Positions 8,052-16,825 of a stretch of DNA of 64,000 bases are shown here, piece by piece. The notes below the pieces were generated by a model that saw only the letters and a program-made list of their open reading frames with translations, was not told the DNA's origin and ran no database searches. The stretch lies in contig DASPIU010000009.1 of the NCBI GenBank assembly GCA_035629025.1, forward strand, positions 62,001 to 126,000. The letters are read 5' to 3'. The stretch's first letter is position 1. The number at the start of each line of letters is the position of its first letter. The translations under genes and the position numbers were made by a program. The DNA is from Stenotrophomonas_A sp035629025 (GTDB lineage Bacteria > Pseudomonadota > Gammaproteobacteria > Xanthomonadales > Xanthomonadaceae).

Positions 8052-8737
8052 GCGTGATCACCGGCAAGCCGGCGCGGCGCGGCAGGGCACTCAACAAGGC
8101 CGATATCCACGAACTGTTCTCGCGCCTGCGCGAACTCAACCCGCATCCCACGACCGAACTGGAGTACAGCACGCCGTTTGAACTGCTGGTGGCGGTGACG
8201 CTGTCGGCGCAGGCGACCGATGTGGGCGTCAACAAGGCCACGCGGCGCCTGTTCCCGGTCGCCAACACGCCGCAGGCGATCCTCGACCTGGGCGAGGAAG
8301 GACTCAAGCGCTACATCGCCACCATCGGCCTGTACAACGCCAAGGCGAAGAACGTCATCGCCACCTGCCGCATCCTCGTCGAGCAATACGGGGGCGAAGT
8401 GCCGCGTGAGCGCGCCGCGCTCGAAGCCCTGCCGGGCGTGGGCCGCAAGACCGCCAATGTGGTGCTCAACACGGCCTTTGGCGAACCGACCATTGCCGTG
8501 GACACGCATATCTTCCGCGTCGCCAACCGCACCGGCCTGGCCATCGGCAAGGACGTGCGCGCGGTGGAAGACCGTCTGCTCAAGGTGGTGCCGGCCGAAT
8601 TCATGCAGGACGCGCACCACTGGCTGATCCTGCACGGACGCTACGTGTGCAAGGCGCGCAAGCCGGATTGCCCGGCCTGCGTGATCCGCAATATCTGCCG
8701 CTACCCGGACAAGACGCCCGGCGTGGCCGTCGACTGA
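8048..8737 (+). CDS. nth: Endonuclease III
   Basis: A 229-residue base-excision repair glycosylase/AP lyase. The helix-hairpin-helix LPGVGRKTANVVLN carries the catalytic lysine (Lys134), and VDTHIFRV the catalytic aspartate (Asp152). Four cysteines at 201, 208, 211 and 217 form the C-x6-C-x2-C-x5-C [4Fe-4S] cluster. Length and motif order are those of E. coli Nth plus a short N-terminal extension. It is the last gene of the run from 6903. Confidence 0.95.
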   Translation: MSVITGKPARRGRALNKADIHELFSRLRELNPHPTTELEYSTPFELLVAVTLSAQATDVGVNKATRRLFPVANTPQAILDLGEEGLKRYIATIGLYNAKAKNVIATCRILVEQYGGEVPRERAALEALPGVGRKTANVVLNTAFGEPTIAVDTHIFRVANRTGLAIGKDVRAVEDRLLKVVPAEFMQDAHHWLILHGRYVCKARKPDCPACVIRNICRYPDKTPGVAVD

Positions 8738-8750
8738 CGCGCAAACGCAA

Positions 8751-8776
8751 ACGGCGGCAGGTAACCCTGCCGCCGT
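8751..8776 (-). terminator. Terminator between nth and the porin gene
   Basis: ACGGCGGCAGG-TAA-CCTGCCGCCGT is a strong hairpin. On the minus strand it is followed by TTTGCGTTTG and suits the porin gene. On the plus strand there is no U tract. Confidence 0.7.
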
Positions 8777-8798
8777 CGTCACAACTGCCAAGCAGCGA

Positions 8799-10016
8799 TC
8801 AGAACGACACGTCGCCCCACAGACCGAATTCCTTGGTGCGCAGGTCGATGTTGGTCGCGTTCTCGTTCTTGGTGTCCTTGTACACCGCGGCCATCTTGAA
8901 GCCCTTGAACACCGGGAATTCCACGCCGACGTTCCAGTAGGTGTTCTCTAGCGACGGATCCAGCGTCTTGCTGGTGTCGGCCTTGTCGTAGCGGCCGAAG
9001 GCGGTGATGCCACCGTCGGTCAGCGGCACCGAACCCCACACCGACCAGCCATCGGCCTTGTCGGTGGCCACGGTCAGCACGTTGTTGTAGTTCTTGGCCT
9101 GGAAGTATTCGGCACCGATGCGCCAGCCCTTGTTGGCGTAGGCGATCATTGCGTCCCAGCGGGTGGCGTCGTTCTCGGCGTCGACCGTACCGGTCTCCTT
9201 GCCCAGCGTGCCGCTGTAGCCGCCGACGGCGATCGCCATGTTCTGCATCGGCACGAAGGCCACGCGGCCTTCAAAGTCCATGCCCTTGCCGCGGGTAGGG
9301 TTCTTGTAGCCGGCACCGGTCACCACCGAAGCGGCGTAGTTGGCCATGCCGCCAGCCAGCTCGCCACCGGCGTGCAGGCCCCAGTCGGACGAGTTGCCGT
9401 ACTTCAGGCGATCCACCAGGGTGTTTTCGACATAGCGCATGCCGTAGAAGCTTTCGGCATACGGAATCCACGGCATGTCGGCGGCGCCGGCGCGGAACAC
9501 GAACGCGTCGGAGAACTTGCCCTGCAGGTAGGCCTTCTTGACGAACAGCTCGGTGTTGCCGATGGCCGAGGAGTACTGGAAGTCGGTGGTCAGGTTCGCC
9601 GACCAGATGTCGTTGAACTTGTGGTTGATGCCGATGTAGAAGCGCTTCATGTCGAAGCCGGTACCGGTGGCGGCGGTATCCTTGCCGTTGTTCTCGGCAT
9701 CGATATGGCTGAGGTTGATGAACACCCGGCCGGTGATCGAGGTGTCATTGACCAGCTTGTTGAGCTTGTCCACCGTCTTCTGCGTGTCGGCGGTGGTTTC
9801 GATCGCCTTGGCCTGGGTGATGTTCACTTCCGACTGCGCGTCGTTCTGCGCCTGCAGCTCGTTCACCTGCGCCTGCAGGGCGGCGATCTGCGCCTGCAGC
9901 TGCGCCAGCTGCTCGGCGGTCACGGCGGGAGGAGCCGCGTTGGCATCGCCAGCGGCAGTAAGAGCGGTGAGCCCGAGGCCAGCGGCAATGGCCGTTGCGA
10001 GCAAGCTGGAACGCAT
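8799..10016 (-). CDS. Phosphate-regulated outer-membrane porin, OprO/OprP type
   Basis: A 405-residue porin. It has a signal peptide 1-27 (GDANA), then a Gln/Ala-rich coiled coil (AEQLAQLQAQIAALQAQVNELQAQ) that in such porins forms a periplasmic trimerisation stalk. An aromatic-rich beta barrel follows, ending in F (GLWGDVSF), the C-terminal Phe expected for outer-membrane assembly. I chose the ATG at 10016, which has a GGAG site upstream; the longer open frame runs through the Pho box. Its divergent partner is pstS. A Pho box sits on its own strand about 87 bp from the start, so it is probably induced by phosphate starvation. Pore specificity is inferred from context only. Confidence 0.8.
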   Translation of the reverse strand: MRSSLLATAIAAGLGLTALTAAGDANAAPPAVTAEQLAQLQAQIAALQAQVNELQAQNDAQSEVNITQAKAIETTADTQKTVDKLNKLVNDTSITGRVFINLSHIDAENNGKDTAATGTGFDMKRFYIGINHKFNDIWSANLTTDFQYSSAIGNTELFVKKAYLQGKFSDAFVFRAGAADMPWIPYAESFYGMRYVENTLVDRLKYGNSSDWGLHAGGELAGGMANYAASVVTGAGYKNPTRGKGMDFEGRVAFVPMQNMAIAVGGYSGTLGKETGTVDAENDATRWDAMIAYANKGWRIGAEYFQAKNYNNVLTVATDKADGWSVWGSVPLTDGGITAFGRYDKADTSKTLDPSLENTYWNVGVEFPVFKGFKMAAVYKDTKNENATNIDLRTKEFGLWGDVSF

Positions 10017-10102
10017 GGAGATTCTCCGGAGTGGTTTGAGGTGGGAATGGGTGATCGCCATGTGAGGGCGAACGCCGACCTCGTTAAATTTCCAGAAAAT
10101 TT

Positions 10103-10131
10103 GTGACAGTCCGACGACGCCGACATGACAG
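10103..10131 (-). promoter_or_regulatory. Pho box of the porin gene, three half-sites
   Basis: Read on the minus strand: CTGTCAT-GTCG-GCGTCGT-CGGA-CTGTCAC. Two near-perfect PhoB half-sites flank a weaker one with exact 11-bp periodicity, about 87 bp upstream of the porin ATG. Confidence 0.75.
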
Positions 10132-10200
10132 CGCGGCGACATGCGCCAAAAACCTCGGCGCCGCCCTCACGCCGGCTGCCCGAGGCGCGGCGTCGCGCTC

Positions 10201-10218
10201 GCGTCATGGAACTGTCAT
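10201..10218 (+). promoter_or_regulatory. Pho box upstream of pstS1
   Basis: GCGTCAT-GGAA-CTGTCAT: the second half-site is perfect and the first matches 5 of 7, with an 11-bp repeat. It lies 87 bp before the pstS1 start, mirroring the site of the divergent porin. Confidence 0.75.
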
Positions 10219-10304
10219 GCAACCGTCGCCAAACCGAAATCGACGCCGCATTCAATGGCGCCGCCACGGCGTGTGGCGCCGTCTCCCATCCGAGAACCTT
10301 CAAC

Positions 10305-11321
10305 ATGACTTCCATTTCCAAGTTCCGCCTGCCGCTCGCGCTGGCCCTGGCCGCGCTGAGCGTGGCCGCCAACGCCACCGACGTGACCGGCGCGGGCTCG
10401 AGCTTCGTGTATCCCGTGCTGTCGAAGTGGTCGGCGGCCTATGCCGAAAAGAGCGGCACGCACGTCAACTACCAGTCGATCGGTTCGGGCGGCGGCATCG
10501 CACAGATCCAGGCTGCCACCGTCGACTTCGGCGCCTCGGACAAGCCGCTCAGCGGCCCCGAGCTCGCCAAGTACGGCCTGGGCCAGTTCCCGGTGGTGAT
10601 CGGCGGCATCGTGCCGGTGTTCAACGTGCCGGGCGTGGCGCCGGGCGCGCTGAAGCTCGATGGCCCGACCCTGGCCAACATCTTCCTGGGCAAGGTCGCC
10701 AAGTGGAATGACCCGTCGATCGCCGCGCTCAACCCGGGCCTGGCCCTGCCTGACGTCAAGATCACCGTGGTGCACCGCTCCGACAGCTCGGGCACCACCT
10801 TCAACTTCACCAACTACCTGTCCAAGGTCAGCCCGGCGTGGAAGACCGCTGCCGGCGAAGGCACCAGCGTGCAGTGGCCGTCGGGCATCGGCGGCAAGGG
10901 CAATGAAGGCGTGGCGGCGTACGTCAAGCAGATCCGCGGTGGCGTGGGCTACGTCGAGTACGCCTATGCGCTGCAGAACAAGCTCTCCTATGCCAGCCTG
11001 AAGAATGCCGCCGGCCGCTACGTGCTGCCGGACGACAAGGCGTTCTCGGCTGCGGCCGCGACTGCGGACTGGAAGTCGGCCAAGGACTTCAACCTGATCA
11101 TGACCAACGCCCCGGGCGCCGATGCGTGGCCGATCACCGCCACCACCTGGGCGATCATGTACAAGAAGGCCAAGAAGCCGGCTTCGTCCAAGGCCGCGCT
11201 GGACTTCTTCAAGTGGTCCTTCCACAACGGCCAGCCGCAGGCGCAGCAGCTGGACTACGTGCCGCTGCCGGATTCGCTGGTGCAGCAGATCGAAGCCTAC
11301 TGGGCGGCGAACCTGAAGTAA
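10305..11321 (+). CDS. pstS: Phosphate ABC transporter binding protein PstS (soluble periplasmic form)
   Basis: A 338-residue PstS. Signal peptide MTSISKFRLPLALALAALSVAANA; mature start TDVTGAGSSFVYPVLSKWSAAY. Phosphate-binding motifs are GAGSSF, IGSGGGIAQI, FGASDKPL and VHRSDSSGTTFNFTNYL. The frame is open 60 codons further upstream, but that stretch contains the Pho box. It is followed by its own terminator, so it forms a separate unit from the pstS2-pstCAB-phoU genes. Unlike pstS2 it has no lipobox and should be freely periplasmic. Confidence 0.92.
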   Translation: MTSISKFRLPLALALAALSVAANATDVTGAGSSFVYPVLSKWSAAYAEKSGTHVNYQSIGSGGGIAQIQAATVDFGASDKPLSGPELAKYGLGQFPVVIGGIVPVFNVPGVAPGALKLDGPTLANIFLGKVAKWNDPSIAALNPGLALPDVKITVVHRSDSSGTTFNFTNYLSKVSPAWKTAAGEGTSVQWPSGIGGKGNEGVAAYVKQIRGGVGYVEYAYALQNKLSYASLKNAAGRYVLPDDKAFSAAAATADWKSAKDFNLIMTNAPGADAWPITATTWAIMYKKAKKPASSKAALDFFKWSFHNGQPQAQQLDYVPLPDSLVQQIEAYWAANLK

Positions 11322-11349
11322 TCGCCCACAGTAGTGCCGGCAGAATGAG

Positions 11350-11380
11350 AACGCGGACCGAGAGGTCCGCGTTTTCTTTT
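11350..11380 (+). terminator. Rho-independent terminator of pstS1
   Basis: AACGCGGACC-GAGA-GGTCCGCGTT followed by TTCTTTT, 25 bp after the pstS1 stop. Confidence 0.9.
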
Positions 11381-11426
11381 GTAGGAATGCCCCGCCGGGG
11401 CGGCCGGACGAGAGGTTCCCGCCTCC

Positions 11427-11444
11427 ATGTCATCCCGCTGTAAC
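11427..11444 (+). promoter_or_regulatory. Pho box upstream of pstS2-pstCAB-phoU
   Basis: ATGTCAT-CCCG-CTGTAAC, with a weaker third half-site ACATCAT after AAAA, again in 11-bp register. It lies 61 bp before the pstS2 start and just after the pstS1 terminator. Confidence 0.65.
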
Positions 11445-11505
11445 AAAAACATCATTTCATAGCGCAGACCGCCGGGCCCTGCCGGCACCTCGCTATGGAG
11501 TTCGC

Positions 11506-12603
11506 ATGAAGCTGCAGTCGGCCGCCCTCGCCGCCCTGTCCCTGGCCATCGCCCTGTCCCTGGCTGCCTGCAAGCCGGGCAACGAATCCCAGCCCGCCGC
11601 CGAGGCCGGCCAGTCCCAGCCCGCCGCCGGCGCACCCGCGGCCGGCGACGCCAAGACCGCCGAAATCTCCGGCGCTGGCGCTTCCTTCATCTACCCGCTG
11701 ATCTCCAAGTGGTCCGGCGACTACAACACCGCCACCGGCAACAAGGTCAACTACCAGTCGATCGGCTCCGGTGGCGGCATCGCCCAGATCAAGGCTGGCA
11801 CCGTGGACTTCGGTTCGTCGGACAAGCCGCTGGATTCGGCCGAGCTGGCCCAGGCCGGCCTCGGCCAGTTCCCCTCGGCGATTGGCGGCGTGGTCCCGGT
11901 GGTCAACCTGGAAGGCGTCGCCGCCGGCCAGTTGCGCCTGACCGGCCCGCTGCTGGCCGACATCTTCCTCGGCAAGATCACCACCTGGAACGATCCGGCC
12001 ATCGTCGCCGCCAACCCCGGGGTGAAGCTGCCCGCCGGCAAGATCAACATCGTGCACCGCTCCGATGGCTCGGGCACCACGTTCAATTTCTCCAACTACC
12101 TGTCCAAGGTCAGCCCCGACTGGAAGGCCAAGGTCGGTGAAGGCACCACGGTGCAGTGGCCCGGCGGCGTTGGCGGCAAGGGCAATGAGGGCGTGGCTTC
12201 GTACGTGCAGCAGACCAAGGGCTCGATCGGCTACGTCGAGCTCGCCTACGCGCTGCAGAACAAGATGCCGTATGCGTCGATGCAGAACGCGGCCGGCAAT
12301 TGGGTCCAGCCCAGCGCCGAAACCTTTGCCGCGGCCGCGGCCAGCGCCGACTGGGCCAACGCCAAGGACTTCAACCTGGTTATCACCAACGCCGCCGGCG
12401 AGCAGGCTTGGCCGATCACCGCGACCAACTTCATGCTGATGCACAAGCAGCCCAAGGACGCCGAGCGCAGCAAGGCCACGCTGGCCTTCTTCAAGTGGGC
12501 CTTCGAGAACGGCCAGGCGCAGGCCAACGAGCTGCACTACGTGCCGCTGCCGCCGGAGCTGGTCCAGCAGATCGAAGCGTACTGGGGCAGCGAGTTCAAG
12601 TGA
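11506..12603 (+). CDS. pstS: Phosphate ABC transporter binding protein PstS, lipoprotein form
   Basis: A 365-residue PstS paralogue with a lipobox (LSLAAC, Cys22) and a Pro/Ala/Gln linker (about residues 23-48) that tethers the binding domain to the membrane. The phosphate-binding motifs are conserved: GAGASFIYPL, IGSGGGIAQI, FGSSDKPL, VHRSDGSGTTFNFSNYL. It is strongly similar to the upstream PstS over the whole mature part, so the pair looks like a tandem duplication that diverged in its signal. It is the first gene of the transport operon. Confidence 0.92.
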   Translation: MKLQSAALAALSLAIALSLAACKPGNESQPAAEAGQSQPAAGAPAAGDAKTAEISGAGASFIYPLISKWSGDYNTATGNKVNYQSIGSGGGIAQIKAGTVDFGSSDKPLDSAELAQAGLGQFPSAIGGVVPVVNLEGVAAGQLRLTGPLLADIFLGKITTWNDPAIVAANPGVKLPAGKINIVHRSDGSGTTFNFSNYLSKVSPDWKAKVGEGTTVQWPGGVGGKGNEGVASYVQQTKGSIGYVELAYALQNKMPYASMQNAAGNWVQPSAETFAAAAASADWANAKDFNLVITNAAGEQAWPITATNFMLMHKQPKDAERSKATLAFFKWAFENGQAQANELHYVPLPPELVQQIEAYWGSEFK

Positions 12604-12715
12604 TGCCTGGCGCGCCCGCCGCCCTCCCCGGCGGGCGCGTCCGTTGCGGCCGTCTTCCGTTGTCCTCCGCGTCTTCCTCCCTGTGCGCCGTCGCCGGCCA
12701 CGCCGAGCCCCCACA

Positions 12716-13690
12716 ATGAATGCCACCGTCATCCCTGAAGCGATGATCGCGCCGGTCGGCCACGACCTGCGTGACGCACGCGCCGACCGCTTCTTCCGTC
12801 TGGTGCTCACCGCCACTGTCGTGTTCGTGCTGGTCGCCCTGGCCAGCGCCGCCCTGTCGATGCTGTGGGGTGGCCGCCATGCCCTGCAGGAACAGGGCCT
12901 GAGCTTTTTCTATTCGGCCGACTGGAACCCGGTCGAAAACAAGTTCGGCGCGCTGGCGCCGATCTACGGCACGCTGGTCACCGCGCTGATCGCCATGCTG
13001 ATCTCGGTGCCGGTGAGCTTCGGCATCGCCTTCTTCCTGACCGAAGTGGCGCCGCGCTGGCTGCGCGGGCCGATCGGCACGGCCATCGAACTGCTGGCCG
13101 GCATCCCGTCGATCATCTACGGCATGTGGGGCCTGTTCGTGCTGGTGCCGGTGATGACCGAGTACGTCACCCCGTGGATGAACGATCACCTCGGCACGCT
13201 GCCGGTAATCGGCGCGCTGTTCCAGGGCCCGCCGCTGGGCATCGGCATGCTTACCGCCGGCTTCGTGCTGGCGATCATGGTCATCCCCTTCATTTCCTCG
13301 GTGATGCGCGAGGTCTTTCTCACTGTGCCGACGCGGCTGAAGGAGTCGGCGTACGCGCTCGGTTCCACGCGCTGGGAAGTGAGCTGGGACATCGTGCTGC
13401 CTTATACGCGCTCGGCGGTGATCGGCGGCGTGTTCCTCGGCCTGGGCCGCGCGCTGGGTGAAACCATGGCGGTGGCCTTCGTGATCGGCAACACCGTGCG
13501 CCTGTCGCCGTCGCTGCTGGAGCCAGGCACCACGATCGCCGCGCTGATCGCCAACGACTTCGGCGAGGCCACCGAGACCTACCGCTCGGCGCTGCTGCTG
13601 CTGGGCTTCGTGTTGTTCATCGTCACCTTCGTGGTGCTGGCCATCGCCCGCTACATGCTGATGCGCCTGTCGCGCAAGGAAGGCAACTGA
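12716..13690 (+). CDS. pstC: Phosphate ABC transporter permease PstC
   Basis: A 324-residue inner-membrane permease with about six transmembrane helices. The cytoplasmic EAA loop reads LKESAYALGSTRWEVSWDIVLPYTRSAVIGGVFLGLGRALGETMA, the PstC signature. The ATG at 12716 is chosen because the upstream frame encodes an implausible Arg-rich segment. The stop and the pstA start share one base (TGATG). Confidence 0.93.
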   Translation: MNATVIPEAMIAPVGHDLRDARADRFFRLVLTATVVFVLVALASAALSMLWGGRHALQEQGLSFFYSADWNPVENKFGALAPIYGTLVTALIAMLISVPVSFGIAFFLTEVAPRWLRGPIGTAIELLAGIPSIIYGMWGLFVLVPVMTEYVTPWMNDHLGTLPVIGALFQGPPLGIGMLTAGFVLAIMVIPFISSVMREVFLTVPTRLKESAYALGSTRWEVSWDIVLPYTRSAVIGGVFLGLGRALGETMAVAFVIGNTVRLSPSLLEPGTTIAALIANDFGEATETYRSALLLLGFVLFIVTFVVLAIARYMLMRLSRKEGN

Positions 13691-14553
13691 TGTCCTCCGT
13701 CTCCGACAACCTGTACCTGCGCCGCCGTGTCGTCAACGTCATCGCGCTGACCTTGTCGTGCGCGACGGCGATATTCGGCCTGTTCTTCCTCGGCTGGATC
13801 CTGTGGACGCTCGCGGCCAAGGGTCTGGCCGGCATCAACCTGGATCTGTTCACCAAGATGACGCCGCCGCCGATGCAGGAAGGCGGCCTGCTCAACGCCT
13901 TCTTCGGCAGCGCGGTGATGTGCGCGCTGGCCATCGCCATCGGCACACCGCTGGGCGTGGCCGCCGGCACCTGGCTGGCCGAGTACGGCAACGCGCGCAA
14001 GGCCGGCACGGTGGTGCGCTTCGTCAACGACATCCTGCTGTCGGCGCCGTCCATCGTGCTCGGCCTGTTCGTCTACACGCTGTTCGTGATGCAGACCGGC
14101 GGCCAGTTCTCGGCGTTTGCCGGCGCGCTGGCGCTGTCGTTCATCGTGCTGCCGGTGGTGGTGCGCACCACCGACGAAATGCTGCGCCTGGTGCCTTCGC
14201 AGATGCGCGAGGCGGCGCTGTCGCTGGGCATCCCGCAGTGGAAGGTGATCGTGCAGGTGCTGTACCGCAGCGCTTCGGCCGGCATCGTCACCGGCATCCT
14301 GCTGGCCCTGGCGCGCATCAGCGGCGAAACCGCGCCGCTGCTGTTCACTGCCTTCGGCAACCAGTACTGGAACGGCAACGTGTTCCGCCCGATGGCCAGC
14401 GTGCCGGTGGTGATGAACCAGTTCGCCGGCAGCCCCTACGAATCCTGGCAGACGCTGGCCTGGGCCGGCGCCCTGGTGCTGACCGTGTTCGTGCTGCTGG
14501 TGAGCCTCGGCGCCCGCGCCCTGCTGCGTCGCTACAAGATCAACCATGACTGA
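13690..14553 (+). CDS. pstA: Phosphate ABC transporter permease PstA
   Basis: A 287-residue permease, partner of PstC. The EAA loop reads MREAALSLGIPQWKVIVQVLYRSASAGIVTGILLALARISGETAPLLFTA. About six membrane helices are visible. Start and stop overlap pstC and pstB (8-bp overlap), so the three are translationally coupled. Confidence 0.93.
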   Translation: MSSVSDNLYLRRRVVNVIALTLSCATAIFGLFFLGWILWTLAAKGLAGINLDLFTKMTPPPMQEGGLLNAFFGSAVMCALAIAIGTPLGVAAGTWLAEYGNARKAGTVVRFVNDILLSAPSIVLGLFVYTLFVMQTGGQFSAFAGALALSFIVLPVVVRTTDEMLRLVPSQMREAALSLGIPQWKVIVQVLYRSASAGIVTGILLALARISGETAPLLFTAFGNQYWNGNVFRPMASVPVVMNQFAGSPYESWQTLAWAGALVLTVFVLLVSLGARALLRRYKINHD

Positions 14554-15403
14554 CCTCTCCCGGAACCCCGCCATGAACGAGCTCAACAACGCCGCGCCGA
14601 TGCAGCGCATCGCCGTCCCGGCCTCGGGCGAGGCCGCGCTCGCGCCGGCCCCGGTCAAGCTGGCCGCGCGCAACCTGGACTTCTATTACGACAAGTACCA
14701 CGCGCTGAAGAACATCAACCTGGAAATCCCGGAGAAGCGCGTCACCGCGCTGATCGGCCCTTCCGGCTGCGGCAAGTCGACCCTGCTGCGCATCTTCAAC
14801 CGCATCTACGCCCTGTACCCGAAGCTGGAAGCGCGCGGCGAGGTGCTGCTGGACGACGAGAACATCCTCTCGCCCAAGTACCCGATGAACCGCCTGCGTT
14901 CCAAGGTTGGCATGGTGTTCCAGAAGCCGGTGCCGTTCCCGATGACGATCTACGAGAACGTCGCCTATGGCATTCGTCACCACGAGAAGCTGTCGCGTTC
15001 GGAGATGAATGATCGCGTCGAGCACGCGCTGCGCCAGGGCGCCCTGTGGGACGAGGTCAAGGACAAGCTGGGCCAGAGCGCGCTGGGCCTGTCCGGCGGT
15101 CAGCAGCAGCGCCTGTGCATTGCCCGCGCGGTGGCCTTGCGCCCGAGCGTGCTGCTGCTGGACGAGCCGACCTCGGCGCTGGACCCGATCTCCACCAGCC
15201 GCATCGAGCAGCTGGTCGAGGAGCTCAAGCGCGAGTACACCATCGTCATCGTCACCCACAACATGCAACAGGCGGCCCGCGTTTCGGACTTCACCGCCTT
15301 CATGTACCTGGGCGACCTGATCGAACACGACCGCACCGAGACGATCTTCCAGCAGCCTTCCAAGCAGCAGACGGAGGATTACATCACGGGGCGCTTTGGA
15401 TGA
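14546..15403 (+). CDS. pstB: Phosphate ABC transporter ATPase PstB
   Basis: A 285-residue ATPase. Walker A GPSGCGKST is at 71-79, the Q-loop VFQKPVPFP near 124, the signature LSGGQQQR at 182-189, and Walker B LLLDEP at 203-208. The N-terminus is about 35 residues longer than E. coli PstB; an internal ATG (MNELNNAAP, codon 10) may be the true start. It energises Pi import through PstCA. Confidence 0.95.
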   Translation: MTDLSRNPAMNELNNAAPMQRIAVPASGEAALAPAPVKLAARNLDFYYDKYHALKNINLEIPEKRVTALIGPSGCGKSTLLRIFNRIYALYPKLEARGEVLLDDENILSPKYPMNRLRSKVGMVFQKPVPFPMTIYENVAYGIRHHEKLSRSEMNDRVEHALRQGALWDEVKDKLGQSALGLSGGQQQRLCIARAVALRPSVLLLDEPTSALDPISTSRIEQLVEELKREYTIVIVTHNMQQAARVSDFTAFMYLGDLIEHDRTETIFQQPSKQQTEDYITGRFG

Positions 15404-15407
15404 AGCG

Positions 15408-15528
15408 CCGGGAATGGGGAATCGGGAATGGGGAATAGGCAAGCACGCCAGGCCTCTTCCTTTTTCCGCATGACCCGACCCGCGTCGCAGTGGCTCTCCA
15501 TTCCCAATTCCCCATTTCCCATTCCCGG
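15408..15528. repeat. Imperfect inverted repeat of GGGAAT heptads between pstB and phoU
   Basis: The left arm (15408-15436) is a run of GGGAATG/GGGAATC units and the right arm (15499-15527) its near-exact reverse complement (about 26 of 29 positions), around a 62-bp spacer. Similar GGGAAT tracts are common between genes in Xanthomonadaceae. In mRNA it would form a long hairpin that could separate pstB from phoU expression or stabilise the upstream message. Confidence 0.8.
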
Positions 15529-15535
15529 CCCACCA

Positions 15536-16246
15536 ATGAACACCCATCCCAACGAACACATCGTCAAGAGCTACGACGACGAACAGCACCGCCTGGTCGC
15601 GGAGATCGTGCGCATGGGCGAGACCGCCGTGGCGCAGCTGGAAGCCGCGCTGGACGTGGTCGAGCGCCGCGATGACAACGCTGCCCACCGCATCATCGCC
15701 AACGACGAGGCCATCGACAGCCTCGAGCACGCGATCAGCCACGACGTGATGCGCCTGGCCCTGCGGGGCCCGATGGCGCGCGACCTGCGCGAAATCCTCG
15801 CCGGGCTGCGCATCCCCGCCGACATCGAACGCATTGGCGACTACGCCGCCAACGTCGCCAAGCGCTCCATCGCCCTCAACGCGGTGCCGCCGCTGCCGCA
15901 GACCGTAGGCCTGCGCGCGCTCGGCCGCCTGGCCGCCGAGCAGGTGCGCGGCGCCCTGGAGGCCTACCGCGACAACGACGTGGAGGCAGCCGTGCGCGTG
16001 CGCGACGCCGACGCGCAGCTGGATGCGCAGTACACCGCCTTCTTCCGCGAGCTGCTCACCTACATGATGGAAGACCCGCGCAACATCACCCCGTGCACGC
16101 ACCTGCTGTTCATGGCCAAGAACCTGGAGCGCATCGGCGACCACGCGACCAACATCGCCGAAAACGTCTGGTTCCTGATCCACGGCGAACAGGCGCTGCC
16201 GCCGCGCGAGAAGCGCGACGACACCAGCACCACGATCGCCCCGTGA
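15536..16246 (+). CDS. phoU: Phosphate signalling protein PhoU
   Basis: A 236-residue helical protein with two three-helix repeats. Each carries the PhoU metal-binding motif: ADIERIGDYAANVAK in the first, NLERIGDHATNIAEN in the second. PhoU links PstSCAB to the PhoR sensor and represses the regulon when phosphate is plentiful. The ATG at 15536 (MNTHPNEHIVKSYDDE) is chosen because any longer frame would translate the inverted repeat. Confidence 0.93.
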   Translation: MNTHPNEHIVKSYDDEQHRLVAEIVRMGETAVAQLEAALDVVERRDDNAAHRIIANDEAIDSLEHAISHDVMRLALRGPMARDLREILAGLRIPADIERIGDYAANVAKRSIALNAVPPLPQTVGLRALGRLAAEQVRGALEAYRDNDVEAAVRVRDADAQLDAQYTAFFRELLTYMMEDPRNITPCTHLLFMAKNLERIGDHATNIAENVWFLIHGEQALPPREKRDDTSTTIAP

Positions 16247-16406
16247 CAGCGGGCGGCAAGGCCGCCCCTCACCGGCCGCAGGGGCCATGTTTCCGGGTAG
16301 CGGCGGGCCTGCACAAGATCATCAGGGCGCCTGCACATGGCGTGGCGCCGGCTCTGGCATGATCCGCGCCGGGCAGGCATTCTCCTGCCCTCGCCGGAGG
16401 TCATCC

Positions 16407-16724
16407 ATGAATCGCATTGCCGCATCGCTGCTGACGCTGTCCCTGCTGGCCACGGCCGGCACCGCTTTGGCCGAACCACCGCCGCACGCGGGCAACCCGC
16501 ATGGGCACAAGGGCAAGGGCATGCCGCCCGGCCAGGCGAAGAAGCACTGGAAGCAGGGCGAGTTCCTGCCCGCCGACTACCGCGGCGTCTATGTCGAGGA
16601 CTACCACCATCACGGCTTGCGCGCGCCGCCGCCCGGGCACCAATGGCGCCGCGTCGATGATCAATACGTGCTGATCGCGGTGGCTACCGGGATCATCACC
16701 AGTGTGATCCTGGCCAACAACTGA
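16407..16724 (+). CDS. RcnB-family periplasmic protein
   Basis: A 105-residue exported protein with signal peptide MNRIAASLLTLSLLATAGTALA. It continues with His/Gly/Lys-rich HAGNPHGHKGKGMPPGQAKKHWKQGE and the RcnB core YRGVYVEDYHHHGLRAPPPGHQWRRVDDQYVLIAVATGII. E. coli RcnB helps nickel/cobalt homeostasis in the periplasm; many homologues have no assigned role. Histidine clusters fit metal contact. It stands alone between phoU and the bufferin operon. Confidence 0.75.
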   Translation: MNRIAASLLTLSLLATAGTALAEPPPHAGNPHGHKGKGMPPGQAKKHWKQGEFLPADYRGVYVEDYHHHGLRAPPPGHQWRRVDDQYVLIAVATGIITSVILANN

Positions 16725-16744
16725 GCCAGGCGCGGCAAGCGGAC

Positions 16745-16764
16745 GGCCCCGCGAGCGGGGCCTT
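16745..16764 (+). terminator. Hairpin after the rcnB-like gene
   Basis: GGCCCCGC-GAG-CGGGGCC then TTCCGT. A strong stem with a poor U tract about 20 bp after the stop. Confidence 0.5.
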
Positions 16765-16825
16765 CCGTCCTGATGCCGACCCGATGCATTGCGCGGCCGC
16801 CATCTGCCGGATCGCGGCTCCGCTC

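Noticed and set aside
15428..15535. A 36-residue N-terminal extension of PhoU
   Set aside because: It would translate the GGGAAT inverted repeat; PhoU homology begins right after the ATG at 15536.
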